A stretch of DNA of 64,000 nt from Terriglobia bacterium (lineage in GTDB: Bacteria > Acidobacteriota > Terriglobia > UBA7540), in the NCBI GenBank assembly GCA_035712365.1, contig DASTAW010000040.1:95467-159466 (forward strand), written 5' to 3'. The notes below the pieces were generated by a model. The model worked only from the letters and a program-made list of their open reading frames with translations. It did not search any database and was not told the DNA's origin. A program made the position numbers and the translations under genes. This document shows positions 51,513 to 60,259 of this stretch, piece after piece; position 1 is the stretch's first letter, and every line of letters starts with the position of its first letter.

Positions 51513-52523
51513 ATGCGTTCGAGCTATGTGGCAACTTGGGGCTTGTTTTTATGTGTGTTCTTCTCGCGTTTGCCGGGCGCTTACGGGCAGAACGCAAGCG
51601 GCTCGCGCACCTTCGATTTTACCTATGATGTCGCTCTGAAAGAAATTCCGCCAAAGACGCGGCAAGTGCGCATCTGGATTCCGCTGGCCTCGACGAACAC
51701 GCACCAGACTGCGCGAATCCTTAAAATTTCCTCTTCTGTTCCCGGCCGTATTACTCGCGAGGCGATTTATGGAAACCGTATGCTCTATGCAACGATGCTG
51801 CCGCCATACCCCGCAAAGAGCGAGTTCAAGATTGTTTATCGAATTACGCGGAAGTCCTGGTCCGAGGGAGATTACGCCAGCCTGCAGCGGTACAATCAGG
51901 ACCCACCGCTCAACCCCGACCTGATGGCGCGCTATCTTGGGCCTAACCGTCTGGTTCCGACGGGCGGAACCATCGCACAAATCGCGCACGCAACGACACA
52001 AGGCAAACAGGGGGAAATCGATAAAGCCTATGCGCTGTACAACTACGTCTTTGATAACATGCGCTATGACAAGTCGGGCATAGGGTGGGGACGCGGTGAC
52101 GCCCTGTGGGCTTGCGATGCGAAGCACGGAAACTGTACCGATTTCCATTCGCTCTTTATTGCACTCGCGCGCGCGGAAAAGGTCCCCGCTGGCTTTGATA
52201 TTGGGTTTCCTCTGCCCGCGAATACCAGTGAGGGAAGTGTTCCCGGCTATCACTGCTGGGCCAGGTTCTATGTTGGCGGCTTGGGGTGGGTGCCGGTGGA
52301 TATCTCGGAGGCCTGGCTCAACCCCTCCAGGCGCGATTTTTACTTTGGAAGCCTGGATGCTAATCGAGTTGAATTCTCAACAGGCCGGGATATACTCCTG
52401 AGGCCGCGGCAGAAGGGCCCTCCGGTAAACTATTTTGTCTACCCCTACGTGGAGGTTGACGGGAAGCCCTTCAGGGGCCCGATCGAGAAGCGATTCAGTT
52501 TTCGCGATGTTCAGTCCCGCTGA
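51513..52523 (+). CDS. Exported transglutaminase-like protein
   Basis: 336 residues with a signal peptide (about 1-25, cleavage near AYG-Q). A Transglut_core domain provides the triad C208 (GNCTDFHS), H247 (GYHCWARF) and D263 (PVDISEA). The N-terminal ~150 residues form a beta domain common in these proteins. Bacterial members act as proteases or amidases rather than cross-linkers; the substrate is unknown. The gap to the next gene is 44 nt, so it may be cotranscribed with senA-senB although no functional link is evident. Confidence 0.85.
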   Translation: MRSSYVATWGLFLCVFFSRLPGAYGQNASGSRTFDFTYDVALKEIPPKTRQVRIWIPLASTNTHQTARILKISSSVPGRITREAIYGNRMLYATMLPPYPAKSEFKIVYRITRKSWSEGDYASLQRYNQDPPLNPDLMARYLGPNRLVPTGGTIAQIAHATTQGKQGEIDKAYALYNYVFDNMRYDKSGIGWGRGDALWACDAKHGNCTDFHSLFIALARAEKVPAGFDIGFPLPANTSEGSVPGYHCWARFYVGGLGWVPVDISEAWLNPSRRDFYFGSLDANRVEFSTGRDILLRPRQKGPPVNYFVYPYVEVDGKPFRGPIEKRFSFRDVQSR

Positions 52524-52567
52524 GTGGCGATTTGTAACGGCTTGGGGCACACCCGGAAGGATGCAAC

Positions 52568-53941
52568 ATGCAAGATCAACTAATCTCTGGTTCCGCGATC
52601 GATCTTTCCTCAGCGTTGCAAGAGGCCCGCGAGCGGACGCTCGAGCTGATCTCCGATTTGACGGACGAGCAGATGATTGGGCCGCGGCTGGACATAGTCA
52701 ACCCGCTTCGCTGGGAGATTGGTCATGTCGCATGGTTTCAGGAACGCTGGATTTTGCGGCATTTCCGGAAGCGGGCTCCCGTCAACCCGCAGGGCGACCA
52801 ACTGTACGACTCCGCCCGCGTCGCGCACGACACGCGATGGGACCTGCCGCTGCCGACGAAGGCCCATGTAATCGCCTACGTCCAGGAAATTCTGCGGCGT
52901 ATCCAGGAAGCGCCCCTTGCGAGCGATGCCGCCAAGGAAGTAGATGGGTATGACGAAGCCTACTATTTCCGCCTGGCGCTTTTTCATGAGTATATGCACG
53001 ACGAAGCGTTCACATATACCCGGCAGACGCTGGGCTACCCCAGCCCAAAGATTGGAATCAGCGAGAGCTGTGACATCCGTCAAGCCTTCCAGGCGCGCTC
53101 GACCGACGAGCAGGAGCGCAACGGGCGCGCTCTCCAACCGGTCTCTGACGCTGAAATTCCGGGCGGTACTTTTATGGTGGGCAGCGCTCCCGACTCGAAC
53201 TTTGTGTTTGACAACGAGCAATGGGCGCACCCTGTTGTCGTAAGGCCCTTTCGCATGGCGCGATTTGCAGTCACCCAGTCCCAGTTTTGTGATTTTGTCG
53301 AGGAGGGTGGCTACGAGCGCCGCGAGCTGTGGACGCCGGAAGGCTGGAAATGGCGCGAGAGTTCCGCAGCCTGCCATCCCGTCTACTGGCGAAGGGAAAT
53401 TCCGGTACGATGGATGCGGCGCCACTTTGATGAATGGGTCCCGCTCGAAGACCGCTTGCCTGTCATTCATGTTAATTGGTACGAAGCAGACGCCTACTGC
53501 CGCTGGGCCGGACGCCGTCTGCCCACAGAGGCAGAGTGGGAAATGGCGGCGAGCGCCGAGCCCGCCTCCGGTGGAGGCATCCGGCAATTTAAGCGAACTT
53601 TCCCCTGGGGTGGCGAGCCGCCGAACCCCGGCCGCGCCAATCTCGAATGGCGCGCCATGGGTTGCATCGAAGTGGATGCGCTGCCGGGGGGCGACAGCGC
53701 CTTTGGCTGCCGGCAGATGATCGGGAACGTGTGGGAGTGGACGGCTACAGATTTCGGACCCTATCCCGGCTTTTCACCCGGCCCCTACAAGGAATATTCC
53801 GAGCCGTGGTTTGGCGATCATAAAGTGCTGCGCGGCGGTTGCTGGACCACGCGTCCGGGATTGATCCGGAACAGCTATCGCAACTTTTACCAGCCGCATC
53901 GCCGAGATGTCTGGGCCGGTTTTCGCACCTGCGCCGTGTAG
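52568..53941 (+). CDS. senA: EgtB-like protein, probable selenoneine synthase SenA
   Basis: 457 residues. An N-terminal DinB-like domain has a three-histidine iron site: H53 in WEIGHVAWFQE, then H140 and H144 in LFHEYMHDEAFTYTRQTLGYP. A C-terminal formylglycine-generating-enzyme-like domain (about 155-457) ends GGCWTTRPGLIRNSYRNFYQPHRRDVWAGFRT. EgtB homologues couple histidine betaine to a thiol or selenol. The NPLRWEIGHVAWFQERW block fits the SenA branch better than EgtB (from memory), and the next gene matches SenB. SenA would join a selenosugar to hercynine to make selenoneine. If this is instead EgtB, an egtD should exist elsewhere. Confidence 0.75.
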   Translation: MQDQLISGSAIDLSSALQEARERTLELISDLTDEQMIGPRLDIVNPLRWEIGHVAWFQERWILRHFRKRAPVNPQGDQLYDSARVAHDTRWDLPLPTKAHVIAYVQEILRRIQEAPLASDAAKEVDGYDEAYYFRLALFHEYMHDEAFTYTRQTLGYPSPKIGISESCDIRQAFQARSTDEQERNGRALQPVSDAEIPGGTFMVGSAPDSNFVFDNEQWAHPVVVRPFRMARFAVTQSQFCDFVEEGGYERRELWTPEGWKWRESSAACHPVYWRREIPVRWMRRHFDEWVPLEDRLPVIHVNWYEADAYCRWAGRRLPTEAEWEMAASAEPASGGGIRQFKRTFPWGGEPPNPGRANLEWRAMGCIEVDALPGGDSAFGCRQMIGNVWEWTATDFGPYPGFSPGPYKEYSEPWFGDHKVLRGGCWTTRPGLIRNSYRNFYQPHRRDVWAGFRTCAV

Positions 53942-54015
53942 AAGGTTGCTGAAGTGCGAGTGGTGGCCGCCGAGCGATCCGAATCACCTGCTTGTTTGCA
54001 TTCAAAGAAGAGTCG

Positions 54016-55020
54016 ATGCGGATACAAATGATTACCCCCGCGCCCCCTGGGACGCAGCACGGCAACCGTGTCACTGCCCTTCGCTGGGCGGGTATCTTGC
54101 GCGAACTCGGTCACCGCGTCAGAATCGCGCAGACTTACGAGGGCGAGCCTGTTGATCTGCTGGTGGCCTTGCACGCCAAGCGGAGTTATCCCGCCATCCG
54201 AGGCTTTAACCGCCTTTATCCCGACCGGCCGCTCATCGTCGCTTTAACAGGTACTGATGTTTACCGTGACTTGCGGAAGAGCCGCCGTGCCCAAATTTCC
54301 CTGGAGATTGCCACGCGCCTGGTTGTGCTTCAGCCCAAGGCGCTTGACGAGATTCACTCCCGCCTGGGCCAGAAAGCCCGCGTGATTTTCCAATCGGCCC
54401 GCCCCGCGTCCCGCAAATTCTCTCAGCACCTCCGCGAAACAAATGACCGCAGCTTCCGCGTGTGTGTCATCGGCCACTTGCGGCCGGTCAAGGACCCTTT
54501 TCGCGCAGCGCTGGCCGCCCGGCTGCTACCGCCGCACTCCCGCATTCGCATCCTGCATTTTGGCGCGGCCCTGAGTCCGGGGATGGCGAGCTTCGCGCGC
54601 GCCGAAATGGACCGGAACACTCGTTATCGCTGGCAGGGCGAGCGGCCCAGGATGAGCATCCAGCCGATTCTTGCCAGAAGCGCGTTGTGCGTTCTCTCTT
54701 CAAAACTGGAAGGCGGAGCCAACGTGCTCTCAGACGCCATCGTCAACCGCGTGCCCGTCCTCGCTTCCAGGATTCCGGGTTCCGTTGGCATCCTGGGAGA
54801 GGACTACCCGGGATACTTCCGCGTGGGCGACACCGAACACTTGGCGAAGCTTCTCGAACGCGCGGAAAACGATTCTGCCTTCCTTCGGCTGCTGCGCTCG
54901 CGCTGCGCTCGATGCCTTCCGCTCTTTCAACCTGCCCGCGAGAAAGCCGCATGGAGAAAGCTCCTGAATGGATTGCGTTTTCCCGAACGCCCGCGCCGTT
55001 CCACGGGCCGATGCAGGTAG
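54016..55020 (+). CDS. senB: TIGR04348-type glycosyltransferase, probable selenosugar synthase SenB
   Basis: 334 residues from the ATG at 54016. It starts MRIQMITPAPPGTQHGNRVTALRWAGILRELGH and contains DLLVALHAKRSYPAI, IVALTGTDVYRDL and LEIATRLVVLQPKALDEI, the characteristic blocks of the TIGR04348 family now known as SenB. SenB uses UDP-N-acetyl sugar and selenophosphate to form a selenosugar. It lies 74 nt after senA. A selD/senC gene is not nearby, so selenophosphate must come from elsewhere. The C-terminal half has a GT-B acceptor/donor region (SALCVLSSKLEGGANVLSDAI). Confidence 0.8.
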   Translation: MRIQMITPAPPGTQHGNRVTALRWAGILRELGHRVRIAQTYEGEPVDLLVALHAKRSYPAIRGFNRLYPDRPLIVALTGTDVYRDLRKSRRAQISLEIATRLVVLQPKALDEIHSRLGQKARVIFQSARPASRKFSQHLRETNDRSFRVCVIGHLRPVKDPFRAALAARLLPPHSRIRILHFGAALSPGMASFARAEMDRNTRYRWQGERPRMSIQPILARSALCVLSSKLEGGANVLSDAIVNRVPVLASRIPGSVGILGEDYPGYFRVGDTEHLAKLLERAENDSAFLRLLRSRCARCLPLFQPAREKAAWRKLLNGLRFPERPRRSTGRCR

Positions 55021-55089
55021 CGGTCCTCAGAATTGGAGTTCCACGCTACCTGGATATCTGGGTAGGCACTTTCAGACCGCTGCCGGGCC

Positions 55090-55623
55090 TCAGGTAATTT
55101 TGCGGGCAGGATGTGGGGCAAGTTGCCTGTAGGTCTCTTCAAAAACCTTCAACGCCGCATCGTCATAGAGCACAAAGTAGATTTTTTCCAGGCTGCTGTG
55201 CGACTTCAGGTGCTCAAACACTTCACCGATCATGATGCGTGCGCAATCCTGCATCGGGAAGCCGGCAATCCCGGTCCCGACGGCCGGGAAGGCAATTGTC
55301 TTCAGTCCCTTTTCTTCGGCGCGAAGCAGACTGTTACGCGTTGAGATCCGCAGGTTTCCAGCGGTGGTCTCTTCGCCCATCTCCATACTGGCCGCATGGA
55401 TCACGTAGTGGGCCTTCAGGTTGCCCGCCGTAGTCACGGCAGCTTCGCCCAGGCGGATGGAGCCGATGCGGTCGCATTCTTCCTGGATTCGCGGGCCGCC
55501 TTTTGTCCGGATGGCGCCCGCAACTCCGCCTCCGAGGATCAGTTCGTTGTTGGCCGCGTTGACAATCGCGTCAACTTCAAGCTCCGTGATATCACCCTTC
55601 ATGAAATAGATCCTGGCTGGCAT
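55090..55623 (-). CDS. Macro-domain protein (O-acetyl-ADP-ribose deacetylase-like)
   Basis: 177 residues, single macro domain. ADP-ribose binding motifs are GDITELEVDAIVNAANNELILGGGVAGAI and FPAVGTGIAGFPMQDCA. Relatives hydrolyse O-acetyl-ADP-ribose or remove ADP-ribose from proteins. It is convergent with senB. GTGATATC-rich sequence and AGGAAAT precede the start. Confidence 0.9.
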   Translation of the reverse strand: MPARIYFMKGDITELEVDAIVNAANNELILGGGVAGAIRTKGGPRIQEECDRIGSIRLGEAAVTTAGNLKAHYVIHAASMEMGEETTAGNLRISTRNSLLRAEEKGLKTIAFPAVGTGIAGFPMQDCARIMIGEVFEHLKSHSSLEKIYFVLYDDAALKVFEETYRQLAPHPARKIT

Positions 55624-55742
55624 ATTTCCTCGGGGTCTTTTAGTTAAAGCAAAGGATAGCTGAGATGGCGGCGTGGAGCCAGTCTTTCAAGCCCGCTCCT
55701 GACGATAAGCCTTTCGCCACTCGCATTGTGATCCTGATCTCG

Positions 55743-56246
55743 CTAATCGAGCCACCGTTTGAGTTCGCTGAAATAGCCAAGCTTCTGGGAACGTGAAAGG
55801 CTTCCATTGCGTCCGCTGGTTGAGGGCAGGACGTAAATCCGCGAGCTTCCAAAAACGGAGCGCTGCGCACCCAGTTCAGCCTTGCTTCCCTGGAACCACT
55901 CAAACCCGGTCTTGCCATTAAACGCTATGGCTGCTGGAGCGGCCTGCAGCAGTTTTGATCTGAGTGCGGGCAGGCCGTGGCAAAGGTCTGCTTTGCTCAA
56001 GCCGCTGATGGAGTTGGACCATCGTTTAACGATATCCGTCAAGCCGAAGCCAAATTCGAGTATGCGGTGGTCATCCTCGGGCTTCAGATGCACGGGCGTG
56101 AGGCCTGACTCAAAAAGAAAATTCCAGAACTGGTTGCCCCGGCCCGCGTAATAGTGTCCGATCCTGGCCGAGCGCTCGCCGGGATTAAACCCGACGAACA
56201 CGAGCCTTAACCCGGGACGAAGATAGTCTGGCAAATCGGGATACAC
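55743..56246 (-). CDS. mug: G:T/U mismatch-specific DNA glycosylase
   Basis: 167 residues of the uracil-DNA glycosylase superfamily, Mug/TDG branch. The catalytic Asn motif is GFNPGERSARIGHYYAG (N21) and the intercalating loop motif is LPSTSGRNG. GRGNQFWNFLFESGLTP is a family block. The enzyme removes uracil, ethenocytosine or thymine from mismatches with G. Confidence 0.9.
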   Translation of the reverse strand: MYPDLPDYLRPGLRLVFVGFNPGERSARIGHYYAGRGNQFWNFLFESGLTPVHLKPEDDHRILEFGFGLTDIVKRWSNSISGLSKADLCHGLPALRSKLLQAAPAAIAFNGKTGFEWFQGSKAELGAQRSVFGSSRIYVLPSTSGRNGSLSRSQKLGYFSELKRWLD

Positions 56247-56290
56247 GGTCGGTCAGCTTCCGCTCTGGCGCTGGAGACTTCTACAAATGG

Positions 56291-57013
56291 CTATCGGGAT
56301 GAGGTCTTCTCCGCCGCGCATTCCCGGCACCTCGCTACAAAATCCTGAAAAATCCTCAGTTGCTCAGGATGTTCACCAATCATCTCCTCAGGGTGCCATT
56401 GGACGGCCAGAAAGAAGGGGTATTCCTCCGCCAGTTCGACAGCCTCGTACAGTTCGTCCTCCGAATGCGCCGTGACCTTCAGTCCCCTGCCCAGATGCCT
56501 GATCGCCTGGTGATGAAGGCTGTTCACTCTGCACATGCCCGTAAAGAAACCGTGCAGGACCGAGTCCGGCTCCGTCACGGTGACGGAATGAGCGGTCGCG
56601 CTGCGGCTGCCCTGCTGCTTGTGATCAATTTCGAGCGCCGTTTCGCTTTTCAAGTCCTGGTAAAGCGTTCCGCCAAACTGCACGTTGATTAATTGGATCC
56701 CCCGGCAGATCCCCAGAATGGGAAGCCGTGATCGGAGCATTTTTTGGAGCAGGGCTATTTCAAAATCGTCGCGGGCGCGATTGATCTTCACGCTGTCGTA
56801 TTTCACCCGCTCACCGTAAAGTTCTGGATCAACATCCTCCCCACCAGCCAGGAGTACCCCGTCAAAGTCACCTGAGGATGGAAGCCCGTTCCCGGAGGAC
56901 ATTATCATCTGGATTTCGTCGGGCTGGGCCCCGGCGGCCACCAGGGCCTTAAAATAAGGCGACTCCTGCCCTTTGGCTTTCTCTTTTTCCGGTATCGAAA
57001 TTGCGATTTTCAT
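56291..57013 (-). CDS. Class I glutamine amidotransferase, gamma-glutamyl-GABA hydrolase (PuuD)-like
   Basis: 240 residues from the ATG at 57013 (MKIAISIPEKEK; an upstream start adds nine unlikely residues). The nucleophile is C103 in GICRGIQLIN and the catalytic pair H207/E209 lies in QWHPEE. FDGVLLAGGEDVDPELYGE is typical of peptidase family C26. It probably hydrolyses gamma-glutamyl bonds in polyamine or related degradation. It is divergent from the arg operon. Confidence 0.88.
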   Translation of the reverse strand: MKIAISIPEKEKAKGQESPYFKALVAAGAQPDEIQMIMSSGNGLPSSGDFDGVLLAGGEDVDPELYGERVKYDSVKINRARDDFEIALLQKMLRSRLPILGICRGIQLINVQFGGTLYQDLKSETALEIDHKQQGSRSATAHSVTVTEPDSVLHGFFTGMCRVNSLHHQAIRHLGRGLKVTAHSEDELYEAVELAEEYPFFLAVQWHPEEMIGEHPEQLRIFQDFVARCRECAAEKTSSR

Positions 57014-57086
57014 TTTCTTAAAACCCGCCTCGTCCGGCATGCGGCTTCGCCTGCCGGCGTCTCCCCCGGCAGGTACTATTTTCCCT

Positions 57087-57145
57087 TGACAGGGCGCAGC
57101 GTTTCAAGTAGAAACATAATTATGCGTATGCTGCATAAATATTCC
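57087..57145 (+). promoter_or_regulatory. Promoter and ArgR-like operator of the arg operon
   Basis: TTGACA (57087-57092), 17-nt spacer, TAGAAA (57110-57115). Overlapping the start region is TGCATAAATATTCC (57132-57145), matching 12 of 14 positions of the ARG-box palindrome TGAATWWWWATTCA. A weaker half-similar box lies at 57114-57127. Tandem boxes over a promoter suit repression by ArgR with arginine. Confidence 0.5.
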
Positions 57146-57159
57146 TGTCGGGCGAACCC

Positions 57160-58248
57160 GTGAAGGCGATAGCCGAGGCCGAAATCGTCAGCACCCCAGG
57201 CAAACACGAGGGCTCATCCACGACCGTCCGCGTAGCTGTTGCGGGCGCTACCGGTTATGCGGGGCTTGAGCTTCTGCGCCTGCTGGGCCGCCATCACCAT
57301 GCGCGGGTTACCCGGCTGATGTCTTCCGGACGGGACGGCAAAAAAGAGTTTCCTATAGAAGACTCTCACCCCTCCCTGCGGGGAAAATTCCCGGTTCCCT
57401 GCCAGCCGCTTTCTGTGGAAGCCTTGCCGCCTTCGGAAGTAGACCTGGTTTTTCTGGCCACTCCGCACCACACGGCCCTGGAAATCACGCCCCAGTTGCT
57501 GGAACGCAATCTGCGCGTGATTGACCTGAGCGCTGCCTTCCGGCTGAAGGACGCGTCGGTTTATCCGCGCTGGTACGGGTTTGAGCACAGCGCCCATGAA
57601 GAATTGGTAAAAGCCGTTTACGGCCTGACGGAGCTGAACTCTGCGAGTATCGCAAAGGCGCGCCTGGTTGCCAATCCAGGCTGCTACGCCACGTCGGTGA
57701 TTCTGGCGCTCGCGCCCGTCATGAAGCGGAGCTGGATTGACGCGAAGGCAGGCGTGATTTCCGATTCCAAGTCCGGCGCCAGCGGAGCGGGCCGGGGGGT
57801 GAGTGAGAAGCTGCATTTTGTGGAGGTCAACGAGAACTGCCGCGCTTACGGACTGTTCAGCCATCGTCACGTTCCGGAGATGCTGCAAGAGCTGGGCCTG
57901 GGGGAGAAGGATTTCGTCTTCACGCCCCACCTGCTGCCGATCACTCGCGGGATTTTGAGCACCACCTATGTCCGTCTGTCGAAGTCCCGGGCGCATGAGG
58001 AAGTGGTCGCTCTCTACCGTGATTTCTACGCCGGGGCGCCTTTTGTCCGCGTGCTGGATGCCGGCGTGCCGGAAATTCAATCGGTTGCCCAGACCAACTA
58101 TATGGATATTGGCTTCTCGCTTGACACTGACGGCACGCGCATGATCATCGTATCCACCCTCGACAATCTGATTAAAGGAGCGGCGGGGCAGGCCATCCAG
58201 AACATGAACGTCATGTATGGCTTTGCCGAAGGAACGGCACTGATTTGA
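57160..58248 (+). CDS. argC: N-acetyl-gamma-glutamyl-phosphate reductase
   Basis: 362 residues from a GTG at 57160. Reduces N-acetylglutamyl phosphate with NADPH. The Rossmann motif VAGATGYAGLELLRLL is at about 27-42 and catalytic C175 is in VANPGCYATS. SKSGASGAGRG and HRHVPEM are conserved. The N-terminal ~20 residues before the conserved domain may be untranslated if a later start is used. First gene of argC-argB-argD-argF-NAGS. Confidence 0.94.
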   Translation: MKAIAEAEIVSTPGKHEGSSTTVRVAVAGATGYAGLELLRLLGRHHHARVTRLMSSGRDGKKEFPIEDSHPSLRGKFPVPCQPLSVEALPPSEVDLVFLATPHHTALEITPQLLERNLRVIDLSAAFRLKDASVYPRWYGFEHSAHEELVKAVYGLTELNSASIAKARLVANPGCYATSVILALAPVMKRSWIDAKAGVISDSKSGASGAGRGVSEKLHFVEVNENCRAYGLFSHRHVPEMLQELGLGEKDFVFTPHLLPITRGILSTTYVRLSKSRAHEEVVALYRDFYAGAPFVRVLDAGVPEIQSVAQTNYMDIGFSLDTDGTRMIIVSTLDNLIKGAAGQAIQNMNVMYGFAEGTALI

Positions 58249-59042
58249 AAATTGTTGTCAAAGCAGGAGGCCAGTCGGCGGAAGAACAGTTTCGGCGCCA
58301 ACACCTGGCGCGGCAGATTGCTGGTCTGGCCAGGGCCGGCCATCGCGTGGTGGTGGTCCACGGGGGCGGCAAGGCGCTGACCAGCACGCTCCAACGCCTG
58401 GGAATTGAGACGGTGTTTCATAACGGCCTGCGTGTGACCGACGCCGCCACGCGCGACGTTGCCTTGATGGTGCTGGCCGGCATCATCAACAAGCAGTGGG
58501 TGGCCGAACTCGAGGGGCAGCGACAGCCCGCGATGGGCATCTGCGGCGGCGACGGCAAGCTGGTGACGGCGCGCCGCCTCTCGGCAACTGCCAATGGGAC
58601 TAAAAAGGACTTGGGTTATGTTGGCCGTCCGACAAAAGTGAACACCGCCATTCTCAATCTGGCCTTCTCGAAGGGGTTCGTACCCGTGGTGGCGAGCCTG
58701 GGGCTCAGCGCCGGCGGTGAATACCTCAATATCAACGCCGATGACCTGGCGGCGGCGCTGGCAATCGCCATGGAAGCCGACCGGCTGCTTTACCTGACCG
58801 AATCCGGCGGTGTGTGGGACGCAGAACGGCGATTGCTTCCCCTGGTACGGCTCAAGGATATTCAGAGCCTGATTCATAAGGGCACGGTGCGGGACGGAAT
58901 GATTCCGAAGCTGCGGTCCTGCGCGCGAACCCTTCGGCAGGGCGTCCATGAGATCGACATCATTTCTCCCGACGAGCAAGACTCTTTGCTTCGGACTGTC
59001 ATCAAACGTGAGAGCGTGGGGACACGGATCGTAAGGTCATAA
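58245..59042 (+). CDS. argB: N-acetylglutamate kinase
   Basis: 265 residues from a TTG whose last bases overlap the argC stop (TTGA). The amino acid kinase fold is shown by KIVVKAGGQ, VVVVHGGGKALTS, NINADDLAAALA and the C-terminal MIPKLRSCARTL. It phosphorylates N-acetylglutamate, consuming the product of the acetyltransferase at 61227. KAGGQ replaces the usual KxGG-S/N block near the ATP site, a modest deviation. LysZ-type function is excluded only by context. Confidence 0.88.
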   Translation: MKIVVKAGGQSAEEQFRRQHLARQIAGLARAGHRVVVVHGGGKALTSTLQRLGIETVFHNGLRVTDAATRDVALMVLAGIINKQWVAELEGQRQPAMGICGGDGKLVTARRLSATANGTKKDLGYVGRPTKVNTAILNLAFSKGFVPVVASLGLSAGGEYLNINADDLAAALAIAMEADRLLYLTESGGVWDAERRLLPLVRLKDIQSLIHKGTVRDGMIPKLRSCARTLRQGVHEIDIISPDEQDSLLRTVIKRESVGTRIVRS

Positions 59043-60259
59043 TGAACTACCAACAGATCGCCAAACTTGAAGAACGCAGGCTCGTTCCCACCTATCAGCG
59101 CCTGCCTTTTCTGGCAACGGGCGGCGAGGGCTGCTGCCTGTATGACGATCAAGGCCGGAAATATCTGGACTTCCTCGGCGGCCTCGGAGTAAACGCCCTC
59201 GGCCACTCGCACCCGGAAATCATGGCTGTCTTGCGCGATCCCTCGGAGGACCTGCTCCACGTTTCGAACCTCATCTACCATCGTTTCCAGGCGCCGCTGG
59301 CCGATCAACTGGCAAAGCTCTCAGGACTCGACCGCGTATTCTTTGCCAACACGGGCACCGAAGCCGTCGAGGCCGCTCTCAAGCTGGCCCGCGCTTACGG
59401 TCGCGAGCATTCGCCGGACCGCACCGGCATCCTGGCCATCGAGAACTCATTCCACGGCCGCACCATGGGCGCCCTGGCCGTAACCTGGCCTGAAAAGTAC
59501 CGCAAGCCCTTCGAGCCTCTGCCGCCGGGCGTGAAGTTTATCCGCCAGGATGACGTGGTCCATCTCAAGAGAAACTTTTCGCCGGACGTTGCCGCGCTGG
59601 TGGTGGAAGTCATCCAGGGCGAAGGCGGCATTGTGGAACTCGACGAGGAATTCCTGAGGACCGGCCAGGAACTCTGCCGCGAGCACGGCTCGGTGTTCAT
59701 CTGTGATGAAATCCAGTGCGGCATGGGCCGAACCGGCAATTTCTTCGCCTATCAGCGGATGGGCCTCAAGCCAGACATCGTTCTGGTTGCCAAGCCCCTG
59801 GCCGGCGGCTTGCCGCTGGCGGCCCTGGTGGCTCGCGAAGAAGTGGCCCAGGCGTTCCATACCGGCATGCACGGCACGACTTTCGGCGGCGGCCCGCTGC
59901 AATGCCGTCTGGCCCTGAAGTTTCTTGAAATCCTCCAGCGGCCCGAATTTCTGGAGCATGTCCGCGAGGTTGGCTCGTATTTTAAGGACCAGTTGCTGGG
60001 TCTTCAAAAAGAACTACCCGTCATTCGCCAGGTCCGCGGCCAGGGGCTGATGCTCGCCGCGGAACTCTCCATCCCCGGCAAGGAACTCGTCCAGCAGGGG
60101 GTGGAAGCCGGGGTCCTCTTCAATTGCACGCAGGAGCAGGTCCTGAGATTTCTTCCTCCTCTAATCATCCAGCGGCAGCACGTCGATCAACTGATTGAGG
60201 TGCTGCGCTCGATTTTAATTTCTGCATCACGCATTGAAACGAAAGGGGTGCGCGCATGA
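59042..60259 (+). CDS. argD: Acetylornithine aminotransferase
   Basis: 405 residues, PLP-dependent class III aminotransferase. The PLP lysine is K251 in LVAKPLAGGLPLAA. CDEIQCGMGRTGNFFA and NTGTEAVEAALKLAR are characteristic. It makes N-acetylornithine from the semialdehyde produced by ArgC. Its start shares one base with the argB stop region. Confidence 0.92.
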   Translation: MNYQQIAKLEERRLVPTYQRLPFLATGGEGCCLYDDQGRKYLDFLGGLGVNALGHSHPEIMAVLRDPSEDLLHVSNLIYHRFQAPLADQLAKLSGLDRVFFANTGTEAVEAALKLARAYGREHSPDRTGILAIENSFHGRTMGALAVTWPEKYRKPFEPLPPGVKFIRQDDVVHLKRNFSPDVAALVVEVIQGEGGIVELDEEFLRTGQELCREHGSVFICDEIQCGMGRTGNFFAYQRMGLKPDIVLVAKPLAGGLPLAALVAREEVAQAFHTGMHGTTFGGGPLQCRLALKFLEILQRPEFLEHVREVGSYFKDQLLGLQKELPVIRQVRGQGLMLAAELSIPGKELVQQGVEAGVLFNCTQEQVLRFLPPLIIQRQHVDQLIEVLRSILISASRIETKGVRA

